A DNA stretch of 11,120 bases from Acidisphaera sp035272265 (lineage in GTDB: Bacteria; Pseudomonadota; Alphaproteobacteria; Acetobacterales; Acetobacteraceae): the NCBI GenBank assembly GCA_035272265.1, contig DATEQV010000518.1:1-11120 (forward strand), written 5' to 3'. The position numbers and the translations under genes are program-made. The notes under the pieces are model-generated. The model searched no databases and was not told the DNA's origin. It was given only the letters and a program-made list of their open reading frames with translations. This document shows positions 5,556 to 11,120 of this stretch, piece after piece (position 1 is the stretch's first letter; every line of letters starts with the position of its first letter).

Positions 5556-7066
5556 GCGGCTTCCCTCATGGTTTCGTCCGCAAGCACATCGGACAGGTGC
5601 AGCACCTGCCGTCGCGCCCAGGCGCGATCGTGTGCTGGGTAATCCGTGCGCGCGTGCGCGCCGCGGCTCTCCTGCCGGCGCAACGCCGCCGTCGCGATCA
5701 GCAGACCTACCAGGGCGGGGTCGGCTTCCGGCGCAGCGCTGCCCGCCCGCGGCGTCAGCGCGGCGATGCACCGCCGCAGGCCTTCGGCGTCGCGCAGCAC
5801 CCCCGTCCCCGCCGACACGATCGGCCGCACCGCTCCGGCGTCCGGCAGCGGCGGCGCGTCGGTCGGCATCGGCCGTCGCGATGCCATCGCGGCAGACTGT
5901 CCGGCGACGTCGCGCGCCACCCAGGCGGCGCTCGCCGCGGCCTCCAGCAAGGAATTGCTGGCGAGCCGGTTGGCGCCGTGCAGCCCGCTGCAAGCCACCT
6001 CGCCGCACGCCCACAGTCCGCCGACGCTGCTGCGGCCCGCAGCGTCCACCGCAACGCCGCCCATGTGGAAGTGCGCGGCCGGACGCACGGGAATTGGCGT
6101 CGCAGCCGGGTCGATCCCGGCCGCCCGGCACGCCGCCGTAATGCCGGGGAAACGCGTGGCGAGCCGCTCGCCGAGCGCCGCGCGCGCATCGAGGAACACG
6201 CGATGTCCGGCGGCACTATGCGCCCACACGGCGCGGGAGACGACATCGCGCGGCGCCAGTTCGGCGCCCGGCACGTCGCGCATGAAGCGCGCGCCGGTCT
6301 CGTCGACCAGCACCGCGCCCTCGCCGCGCACCGCCTCGCTGACCAGCGGCATCGGATCGCGCCCGACATCGAGCGCCGTCGGATGGAACTGCACGAACTC
6401 CAGGTCGGCAAGCGCCGCGCCCGCCCGCGCCGCCAGCGCGAGCCCGCTGCCGATCGCCCCGGCCGGATTGGTGCTGTGCAGGAACAGCCCGCCAAGCCCG
6501 CCGGTCGCCAGCACCACACGGCCGGTGCGGATCGCGACCGGCTGTCCGTCGCATCGCGCGACAACCCCCTGCACCGAGCCGTTGCCGACGATCAACCGCA
6601 GCGCCACCGCGCGCTCGATCACCTGGATCGACGGCGTCGCGCGCACCGCCCGCACCACCGCCTGCATCACCGCGGCGCCCGTCGCGTCGGCCGCATGGAC
6701 GATGCGGCGCTTCGTGTGCGCCGCCTCCAGCCCGAGCGCCAACGCGCCCGTATCGGTGCGGTCGAACGCGACCCCCAGACGCAACAGGCGCTCGATCACG
6801 CCGGCACCCGCCTGGACAACCCGCGCCGCCGCTGCCGGATCGCACAGCCCGTCACCGGCCCCGAGCGTGTCGCTCAGATGCAGGCTCGCGTTGTCGTCGT
6901 CCCCGATCGCGGCGGCGACGCCGCCCTGCGCCCATCCGCTCGCCGCCCCGTCGCCCAGCGGCGATGCGGCGAGCACCACGACCGGCTCCGGCGCAAGCTC
7001 CAGCGCCGTCATCAGTCCGGCCAAACCCCCGCCGACGATGACGGGGCGACCGTCCAGCGTACTCAT
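5552..7066 (-). CDS. nadB: L-aspartate oxidase NadB
   Basis: A 504-residue FAD flavoprotein of the succinate dehydrogenase/fumarate reductase family. It oxidises L-aspartate to iminoaspartate, which NadA consumes. Motifs are the dinucleotide-binding VGGGLAGL (11-18), 'ASGWAQGGVAAAI' (42-54), 'AAHTKRRIVHAADATG' (115-130), 'EFVQFHPTAL' (223-232), 'SEAVRGEGAVLVDETGARFM' (243-262), 'AHFHMGGVAVD' (331-341) and the FAD-binding C-terminal 'GEVACSGLHGANRLASNSLL' (355-374). The helical C-terminal domain is present (ALRRQESRGAHARTDYP). The ATG at 7066 overlaps the nadA TGA. A longer in-frame reading runs into nadA and is rejected. It is slightly shorter than E. coli NadB (540) but has all core motifs. 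Confidence 0.97.
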   Translation of the reverse strand: MSTLDGRPVIVGGGLAGLMTALELAPEPVVVLAASPLGDGAASGWAQGGVAAAIGDDDNASLHLSDTLGAGDGLCDPAAAARVVQAGAGVIERLLRLGVAFDRTDTGALALGLEAAHTKRRIVHAADATGAAVMQAVVRAVRATPSIQVIERAVALRLIVGNGSVQGVVARCDGQPVAIRTGRVVLATGGLGGLFLHSTNPAGAIGSGLALAARAGAALADLEFVQFHPTALDVGRDPMPLVSEAVRGEGAVLVDETGARFMRDVPGAELAPRDVVSRAVWAHSAAGHRVFLDARAALGERLATRFPGITAACRAAGIDPAATPIPVRPAAHFHMGGVAVDAAGRSSVGGLWACGEVACSGLHGANRLASNSLLEAAASAAWVARDVAGQSAAMASRRPMPTDAPPLPDAGAVRPIVSAGTGVLRDAEGLRRCIAALTPRAGSAAPEADPALVGLLIATAALRRQESRGAHARTDYPAHDRAWARRQVLHLSDVLADETMREAA

Positions 7067-8040
7067 CGGATAGCCAACATGCGCTCGACCGCGCGTCGGG
7101 CCGGCGCGGCGATGTCGGCGGGAATCGTGACCTCGTGCGCCATGTCCTCCAGCGCGCGGCGGATGTTGGCGAGCGTGATGCGCTTCATGTGCGGACACAG
7201 GTTGCACGGCCGCACGAACTCGGTCGCCGGATGCTCCACGGCGACGTTGTCGCTCATCGAGCACTCCGTGACGAGCACGACGCGGGCGGGATGGTGCTGC
7301 GCCACCCAGTCGCTCATCATCGCGGTCGAGCCGGCGAAATCCGCCTCGGCCACCACGTCCGGCGGGCATTCCGGATGCGCCAGCACCACCACGCCCGGGT
7401 GCTGCTCGCGCAGGCCGCGGATGTCCTGCGGCGTGAACCGCTCATGCACCTCGCAATGGCCGGTCCAGGCGATGATCTCCACATCGGTCTGGGCGGCGAT
7501 GTTCTTCGCCAGATACTCGTCGGGGATCATGATGACGCGCGGAACGCCGAGGCTTTCCACCACGCGCTTGGCGTTGCCCGACGTGCAGCAAGTGTCGCTC
7601 GCCGCCTTCACGGCCGCGGAGGTGTTGACGTAGGTCACCACCGGCACGCCCGGATAGCGTTGCCGCAGCAGCGCCACGTCGGCCGGCGTGATGCTCTCGG
7701 CCAGCGAGCAGCCGGCGCGCAGGTCGGGGATCAGCACCGTCTTGTCCGGGTTCAGCAGCTTCGCCGTCTCGGCCATGAAGTGCACGCCGGCAAGCACGAT
7801 GACCGACGCGTCGGTGCGCGCCGCCTCGCGCGCCAGTGCGAGGCTGTCGCCCACGATGTCGGCGACGCAATGGAAGATCTCCGGCGTCTGGTAGTTGTGC
7901 GCCAGGATCACCGCGTCCCGCGTCCGCTTCAGCTCCAGGATGGCGTCCACATCGTCGGCGAACACCGGCCACTCGAAGGGCGGGATCACGCGGGAGACGC
8001 GATCGTACAGCGATGCGGTGCGGGAGATGGCGTCTAGCAT
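7063..8040 (-). CDS. nadA: Quinolinate synthase NadA
   Basis: A 325-residue iron-sulfur enzyme that condenses iminoaspartate with dihydroxyacetone phosphate to give quinolinate. Three repeated sub-domains are visible, with 'AVILAHNYQTPEI' (43-55) and 'DSLALAREAA' (65-74) in the first. The [4Fe-4S] ligands can be placed as Cys111 (RAGCSLAESI), Cys196 (GHCEVHERF) and the Cys279/Cys282 pair of CNLCPHMKRITL, the last most likely Cys282. Other family landmarks are VTYVNTSAAVKAASDTCCTS (135-154) and 'AHPECPPDVV' (221-230). The ATG at 8040 has AAGGAG 6 bp upstream. It is the first gene of nadA-nadB-nadC. Its leader carries two identical-format palindromes, annotated separately, that look like binding sites for the NAD regulator encoded at 9062-10015. 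Confidence 0.97.
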   Translation of the reverse strand: MLDAISRTASLYDRVSRVIPPFEWPVFADDVDAILELKRTRDAVILAHNYQTPEIFHCVADIVGDSLALAREAARTDASVIVLAGVHFMAETAKLLNPDKTVLIPDLRAGCSLAESITPADVALLRQRYPGVPVVTYVNTSAAVKAASDTCCTSGNAKRVVESLGVPRVIMIPDEYLAKNIAAQTDVEIIAWTGHCEVHERFTPQDIRGLREQHPGVVVLAHPECPPDVVAEADFAGSTAMMSDWVAQHHPARVVLVTECSMSDNVAVEHPATEFVRPCNLCPHMKRITLANIRRALEDMAHEVTIPADIAAPARRAVERMLAIR

Positions 8041-8051
8041 CGGGCGCTCCT

Positions 8052-8070
8052 TATGCTCTTATTGAGCATT
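8052..8070 (-). promoter_or_regulatory. Proximal NAD-operator candidate (NadQ-type site 1)
   Basis: On the plus strand TATGCT-N7-AGCATT. The core ATGCTC-TTATT-GAGCAT is a perfect 6-bp inverted repeat with a 5-bp spacer. It begins 11 bp before the nadA ATG and its last bases overlap the AAGGAG ribosome site (8047-8052), so a bound repressor would sit on the mRNA start region or block elongation. It has the same half-sites and the same 7-bp spacing as site 2. Assignment to the NadQ-like protein is inference. Confidence 0.65.
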
Positions 8071-8117
8071 TCTGGGGCCGAAAAATCAGGCGCGGGACCA
8101 CCCCGACGCCATGCACT

Positions 8118-8136
8118 TATGCTGATGCTGAGTATA
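8118..8136 (-). promoter_or_regulatory. Distal NAD-operator candidate (NadQ-type site 2) next to a TTGACA box
   Basis: On the plus strand TATGCT-N7-AGTATA, extended to 8-bp arms with one mismatch (CTTATGCT at 8116-8123, AGTATAAG at 8131-8138). It lies 66 bp upstream of site 1, about six helical turns. On the nadA strand a consensus TTGACA (8142-8147 complement) stands 5 bp upstream of the site, so the palindrome would occupy the -35/-10 spacer. A well-placed -10 hexamer could not be identified with confidence; TATACT within the site is a good match but is too close to this -35. Confidence 0.65.
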
Positions 8137-8292
8137 AGCGATGTCAACCCCGCCCCGGGGCAGGAGCAGCCATCCGCGCGAATGTGGCCCAGCCGGCGCT
8201 ATTCGCGACTGTGGCGCCGCCGGAGCCATTGCGGCAAGCTGCCGGAGGCCCCCTCGTCAGCACGGAAAATCCGGACCCGGAAGGAGAACACG

Positions 8293-8868
8293 ATGGCCGA
8301 TCGCATGCTCGACGTCGTCACCATCTGCGGCAGCCTGCGCAAAGGTTCCTACAACCGCATGGTGATGAACGCCCTGCCGGGCCTTGCCCCGGAGGGAATG
8401 CGGGTCGTCGAGGCGCCGTCCTACCGCGAGTTCCCTCTCTACGACGCCGACATCCAGACCTCGACCGGCTTTCCCGCCGGCGTGACCGCGCTGGCCGACG
8501 CGATCCGCGCGGCGGACGGCGTGATCTTCGTCACGCCGGAATACAATTTCGGCATCCCCGGCCCGCTGAAGAACGCGATCGACTGGCTGTCGCGGCTGAA
8601 GGACCAGCCCTTCGCCGGCAAGCCCGTCGCCTTGCAATCGGCGTCGCCGGGTCCGCTCGGCGGTGCGCGCGTGCAGTACGACCTGCGCCGGTCGATGGTG
8701 TTCCTCGACGCCCAGACGCTGAACAAGCCGGAGATCTTCATCGGCAACTGCATGCAGCGCATCGACGCCAACACCGGCCAGATCACCGACGAGCCGACGA
8801 AGGACTTCATCAGGCAGCAGCTTGTGGCGTTCGCGAAGTCCATCGCCGCGCATGGCAGCAAGGCCTGA
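8293..8868 (+). CDS. chrR: NAD(P)H-dependent FMN/quinone reductase (ChrR/YieF family)
   Basis: A 191-residue flavodoxin-like protein. The phosphate-binding loop for FMN is CGSLRKGSYNRMV (12-24). The family signature TPEYNFGIPGPLKNAIDWLS (81-100) follows, then GKPVALQSASPG and the QYDLRRSMVFLDA/NKPEIF region. All of these closely match E. coli YieF (ChrR), also 188 residues long. Such enzymes form tetramers in the cytoplasm and reduce quinones, chromate and flavins with NAD(P)H, which is thought to limit oxidative stress. AAGGAG 6 bp before the ATG at 8293 fixes the start; longer in-frame readings into the nadA leader lack such a site. It is divergent from nadA and may share the 252-bp regulatory gap. 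The symbol is by family resemblance. Confidence 0.9.
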   Translation: MADRMLDVVTICGSLRKGSYNRMVMNALPGLAPEGMRVVEAPSYREFPLYDADIQTSTGFPAGVTALADAIRAADGVIFVTPEYNFGIPGPLKNAIDWLSRLKDQPFAGKPVALQSASPGPLGGARVQYDLRRSMVFLDAQTLNKPEIFIGNCMQRIDANTGQITDEPTKDFIRQQLVAFAKSIAAHGSKA

Positions 8869-8917
8869 GCAGCGACCAGCCGTAAGATCACTTCCTGATG
8901 ACCGGAACCCGTTCACT

Positions 8918-9015
8918 CCGTCATCGCGAGCGAAGCGTGGCGATCCAGGGCCGCGCGGAAGGCATTTGTCACGCGGCCCTGGATTGCCACGGCGCTCCGC
9001 GCCTCGCAATGACGG
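8918..9015. repeat. Dispersed palindromic intergenic repeat (GTCATTGCGAG type)
   Basis: A 98-bp imperfect inverted repeat whose arms begin CCGTCATCGCGAG and end CTCGCAATGACGG. The inner stem CCAGGGCCGCG pairs with CGCGGCCCTGG. The outer sequence and the inner 'GATCCAG/CTGGATTGCCACG' match the well-known family of CGTCATTGCGAGCGAAGCGAAGCAATCCAG-like intergenic repeats that is scattered through many alphaproteobacterial genomes. It sits between the convergent chrR-like and NadQ-like genes and would form a long hairpin in either transcript. Peptides read through it (SSRAKRGDPG..., LPRRSAPRNDG) are typical artefacts of this repeat. Confidence 0.85.
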
Positions 9016-9019
9016 CAAA

Positions 9020-9054
9020 CGCACTGTTCACTAGTTGTTATGTCGTGTAGTGCG
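9020..9054. terminator. Possible weak stem-loop between convergent genes
   Basis: CGCACT (9020-9025) pairs with AGTGCG (9049-9054) around a 23-nt AT-richer loop, directly after the dispersed repeat and just before the stop of the NadQ-like gene. The arms are short and there is no clear T-run, so this is only a possible transcript end. Confidence 0.2.
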
Positions 9055-9061
9055 CGCCGAC

Positions 9062-10015
9062 CTAACGCGACCGCGCCAGCGGCAGCTTGCTGCCGGCAAC
9101 TGCCCGTTCCTGCAGCACTTCCTTGCGGAACCGGAAGAGCTTTGCCGGTCGCCCGCCGGTGCCGGTGGTGACCCCGCCGGTCTCCTCGACCAGCGCCTGC
9201 TGCTCGATCAGCCGGCGGAAATTCTGCTTGTGCAACCGCTGACCGGCCAGCGCCTCGAACGCGCGCTGCAGCTGCAGCAGCGTGAACGCGTCCGGCATCA
9301 GCTCGAACACCACCGGGCGGTATTTGATCTTCGCGCGAAGTCGGGCGATCGCGGTCGCCAGGATGCGGCGATGGTCGTGCCGCATCTCGCAGCCCGGCAC
9401 CGGCTCCGCGTCCAGCCCACGGCGGCGGATCGCCTCCTGAACCAGTCCTGCCTCGTACAGCAGCTCGTAGCGCTGCAGCACCAGCTCCTCGCTCCACGGC
9501 CGCCCCGACAGCCCGAACGTCACCGCCACGCGCTGCCGCCGCGCCGTCCGCTCGGCGGCACTCGCCGCATCCGCCCAGGCGCGCAGCCGCGGCGCGATCT
9601 GCCGCAGCACGCGGGCACTCGCCTCGTCGCGCGCGTCCTCCCACGGAAAGTGGCGATACCACCCGCGCCACGACGCGCCGTCGCCCGGCGGCGTGCCGGT
9701 CTCCCGCGTCAGGCCCAGATAGCTGATCGAGATCACGCGCGAGCCCTCGCCCGTGCGGTCCGCATCGGCAAACGTGTAGAGCTGTTCGACATAGCCGAGT
9801 TCGCGCCGCGTCTGCCGCTCCACCCAGGCGCGCAGGCTGGCCTGCAACGACCGGTCGTCCGACGCGAACGGTCCGGACGGCAGCGCCGCGCCGTCATCGA
9901 TCGTCAGCACCCGCGGCGTGTCGTCGGTCACCGCGACGAGCACGGCGATCAGTTCGGCGACCGTCCCCTGGTCCGGGGCGCCGGTTTCGGGCGAGAGTCG
10001 ATCGAGCGGCGCCAT
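9062..10015 (-). CDS. nadQ: NadQ-like NAD-biosynthesis regulator (Nudix-like domain plus winged helix, COG4111/NrtR type)
   Basis: A 317-residue protein in two parts. Residues 20-105 have the Nudix-like strand pattern of NrtR regulators (ELIAVLVAV, PRVLTIDDGAALPSG, ELGYVEQLYTFADADR, RVISISYLGL), but the catalytic box is lost: where G-x5-E-x7-REUxEE is expected it reads PFASDDRSLQASLRAWVERQ. A helical linker ends in HDHRRILATAIARLRAKIKY. Residues 236-296 form the winged helix FELMPDAFTLLQLQ, then 'QNFRRLIEQQALVEE' and 'GGRPAKLFRF'. COG4111 proteins were named NadQ from comparative genomics as regulators of nadABC in alphaproteobacteria (recalled). The ATG at 10015 has AAGGGA 6 bp upstream. It lies divergent from the hydrolase gene, 43 bp apart. 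The paired sites before nadA are its likely targets. Confidence 0.85.
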   Translation of the reverse strand: MAPLDRLSPETGAPDQGTVAELIAVLVAVTDDTPRVLTIDDGAALPSGPFASDDRSLQASLRAWVERQTRRELGYVEQLYTFADADRTGEGSRVISISYLGLTRETGTPPGDGASWRGWYRHFPWEDARDEASARVLRQIAPRLRAWADAASAAERTARRQRVAVTFGLSGRPWSEELVLQRYELLYEAGLVQEAIRRRGLDAEPVPGCEMRHDHRRILATAIARLRAKIKYRPVVFELMPDAFTLLQLQRAFEALAGQRLHKQNFRRLIEQQALVEETGGVTTGTGGRPAKLFRFRKEVLQERAVAGSKLPLARSR

Positions 10016-10058
10016 GCACGATCCCTTGCCACGCGCTCGCCGGAATCGGGAAGAGCCA

Positions 10059-10928
10059 ATGCGAACCAGCGTCATCGCCGCCAACGGCTTGCAGTTCCAC
10101 TGCCTGGAGGAGGGCGCCGGCCCGCTCGCGCTCTGCCTGCACGGCTTCCCCGACCACGCACCCACCTGGAGCCTGCAACTCCAGTCGCTCGCACAGGCCG
10201 GCTATCGCGCGGTCGCCCCGTTCATGCGCGGCTACGCGCCGACCGGCGCACCGCCCGACGGCCCGTTCCAGACGGCGGCCCTCGCCCAGGACGTCGTCGC
10301 CCTGATCGACGCGCTCGGAGGCGCCCCGGCGGTAGTGATCGGCCACGACTGGGGCGCCGCCGCGGCATATGGCGCCGCCGTCATCGCCCCCGAGAAGATC
10401 CGCAAGCTGGTCACGCTGGCCGTGCCCTACGGCGGCGCCGTCGCGACCGCCTTCGTGACCAACCCGCTTCAGCAGCGCCGTTCCTGGTACATGTTCTTCT
10501 TCCTGCTGCCGATCGCCGACGCGGCGCTCGCGCACGACGACTTCGCCATGGTGCGGCGGCTCTGGCGCGACTGGTCGCCGGGCTTCGAGCTGCCCGACGA
10601 CGAAATGGCGGCGCTGATCGACACCTTCCGCGCCCCCGGCACGGCGCAGGCCGCGCTCGGCTACTATCGCCACTCCATGCTGCCGGACCGCCAACGGCCC
10701 GAGCTGGCCGCGATCCAGGCGCGGCTGCGTCGCGACCCGATCCACGTGCCGACGCTCTACCTGCACGGCGCGGACGACGGCTGCATCGGCGCCGAGGTCG
10801 GGGCCGACCAGAGCGGCTTCTTCCCCGCCGGCCATCGCCGCGTGGTGATCGACGGCGCCGGCCACTTCCTGCACCGCGAAAAGCCCGACGCGGTCAACGG
10901 CGAGATCCTCGGCTTCCTGCGCGCCTGA
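10059..10928 (+). CDS. Alpha/beta hydrolase, epoxide-hydrolase type
   Basis: A 289-residue alpha/beta-hydrolase. The oxyanion motif HGFPD is at residues 28-32. The nucleophile elbow IGHDWGAA (94-101) carries Asp97 rather than Ser, as in epoxide hydrolases and haloacid/haloalkane dehalogenases. Cap-domain tyrosines are present at Tyr144 (RSWYMFFF) and in YYRHSM (202-203), the pair that activates the epoxide ring in epoxide hydrolases. The acid is Asp239 or Asp240 (HGADDGC) and the base is His269 (GAGHFLH). Having both tyrosines favours epoxide hydrolase over dehalogenase; the natural substrate is unknown. There is no signal peptide. The ATG at 10059 follows GGAAGAG; longer in-frame readings overlap the divergent nadQ start. 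It is divergently transcribed from nadQ with a 43-bp gap, so the two may share promoter elements. Confidence 0.9.
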   Translation: MRTSVIAANGLQFHCLEEGAGPLALCLHGFPDHAPTWSLQLQSLAQAGYRAVAPFMRGYAPTGAPPDGPFQTAALAQDVVALIDALGGAPAVVIGHDWGAAAAYGAAVIAPEKIRKLVTLAVPYGGAVATAFVTNPLQQRRSWYMFFFLLPIADAALAHDDFAMVRRLWRDWSPGFELPDDEMAALIDTFRAPGTAQAALGYYRHSMLPDRQRPELAAIQARLRRDPIHVPTLYLHGADDGCIGAEVGADQSGFFPAGHRRVVIDGAGHFLHREKPDAVNGEILGFLRA

Positions 10929-11003
10929 CCAGCAATTCTCATTTTGATTTTCGGTGGTTTGAGGGCTTGGGCGTCAAGTTACATCAGGAAGGGAGTTCGA
11001 CGA

Positions 11004-11120
11004 TCACGGCGGGAGTGGTGGTGGCTTGGCGAAGGCGAGCGTGAGAAGCAAATCGTCCCAGGAGGGGAAGATCAGGAATGCGGTGATCGCCGCCAGCTTG
11101 TTGAAGAAGTTGTAGCGTGG
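11004..11120 (-). CDS. 3' end of an unidentified minus-strand gene (runs off the right edge)
   Basis: Thirty-eight codons read PRYNFFNKLAAITAF, then LIFPSWDDLLLTLAFAK and PPPLPP, then TGA. The third codon positions are nearly all G or C, so this is probably real coding sequence. The fragment is hydrophobic in its middle and ends in a proline run. I do not recognise it; a membrane protein or the tail of a transposase are both possible. The 75 bp between the hydrolase stop and this stop (10929-11003) are AT-richer than the surroundings (CAATTCTCATTTTGATTTTC) and hold no gene that I can see. Confidence 0.4.
   Translation of the reverse strand, partial: PRYNFFNKLAAITAFLIFPSWDDLLLTLAFAKPPPLPP

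Noticed and set aside
4200..5642. A 480-residue plus-strand reading that begins as the MarR protein and continues through nadC
   Set aside because: After about 4400 the peptide is arginine-rich shadow sequence antisense to nadC; the real MarR continuation is in another frame after a single-base shift.
5597..7633. Long plus-strand readings opposite nadB and nadA
   Set aside because: Arg/Ala/Pro/His-rich peptides with no motifs, antisense to genes with full family signatures.
8142..8147. A full sigma-70 promoter for nadA using the TTGACA box
   Set aside because: The -35 is good, but no acceptable -10 occurs at 16-18 bp; TATACT is only 5 bp away and CATAAG is at 20 bp, so it is noted only as context for the operator.
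8822..9034. A 70-residue plus-strand reading after the reductase gene
   Set aside because: Its peptide is a translation of the dispersed palindromic repeat.
9035..11044. A 669-residue plus-strand reading across nadQ and the hydrolase gene
   Set aside because: It is antisense to a clear COG4111 regulator and out of frame with a clear alpha/beta hydrolase; the composition is that of a GC-rich shadow.

Overview
The window is GC-rich DNA with strong G/C preference at third codon positions. It most likely comes from an alphaproteobacterium of the Rhodospirillales, Rhizobiales or sphingomonad kind. Reasons: a manganese-type MntR, a COG4111 (NadQ-type) regulator near nadABC, a dispersed GTCATTGCGAG-type palindromic repeat, and a YieF/ChrR-like reductase. 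The species cannot be fixed from the sequence alone.

Layout, left to right. At 1-1075 (+) lie the 3' part of a DUF4340 protein and a Nudix hydrolase whose GTG start overlaps the preceding stop. At 1085-2358 (-) is a two-gene unit: msrP (periplasmic methionine-sulfoxide reductase catalytic subunit) followed 8 bp later by a small two-helix membrane protein, with no msrQ beside it. At 2598-2915 (+) is a glycine-zipper lipoprotein. At 3000-3401 (-) is an unrecognised 133-residue protein with an acidic tail. At 3561-3682 is a short element with terminal inverted repeats (MITE-like, IS630 style). It abuts the last 26 codons of what appears to be a destroyed Nramp manganese transporter (mntH). The stop of that remnant overlaps the start of an intact mntR (3759-4193), which is followed by a MarR-type regulator broken by one extra base (about 4200-4701).

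At 4707-8040 (-) is the complete de novo NAD operon nadA-nadB-nadC, with ATGA overlaps at both junctions. Its leader holds two matching 19-bp palindromic sites (TATGCT-N7-AGYATW). One touches the nadA ribosome binding site and the other lies just downstream of a TTGACA box. At 8293-8868 (+) is a ChrR/YieF-type NAD(P)H:FMN/quinone reductase, followed by a 98-bp dispersed palindromic repeat. At 9062-10015 (-) is a NadQ-like regulator, with a degenerate Nudix-like domain fused to a winged helix. Divergent from it, at 10059-10928 (+), is an epoxide-hydrolase-type alpha/beta hydrolase. The right edge carries the last 38 codons of an unidentified minus-strand gene.

How it fits together: the NAD genes, their paired operators and the NadQ-like protein make a plausible self-contained NAD-homeostasis module. 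The mntH remnant, MITE, orphan mntR and frameshifted marR form a decaying regulatory patch. No wholly new system is evident. The most informative points are the paired NAD operators and the MITE-associated loss of mntH beside a surviving mntR.
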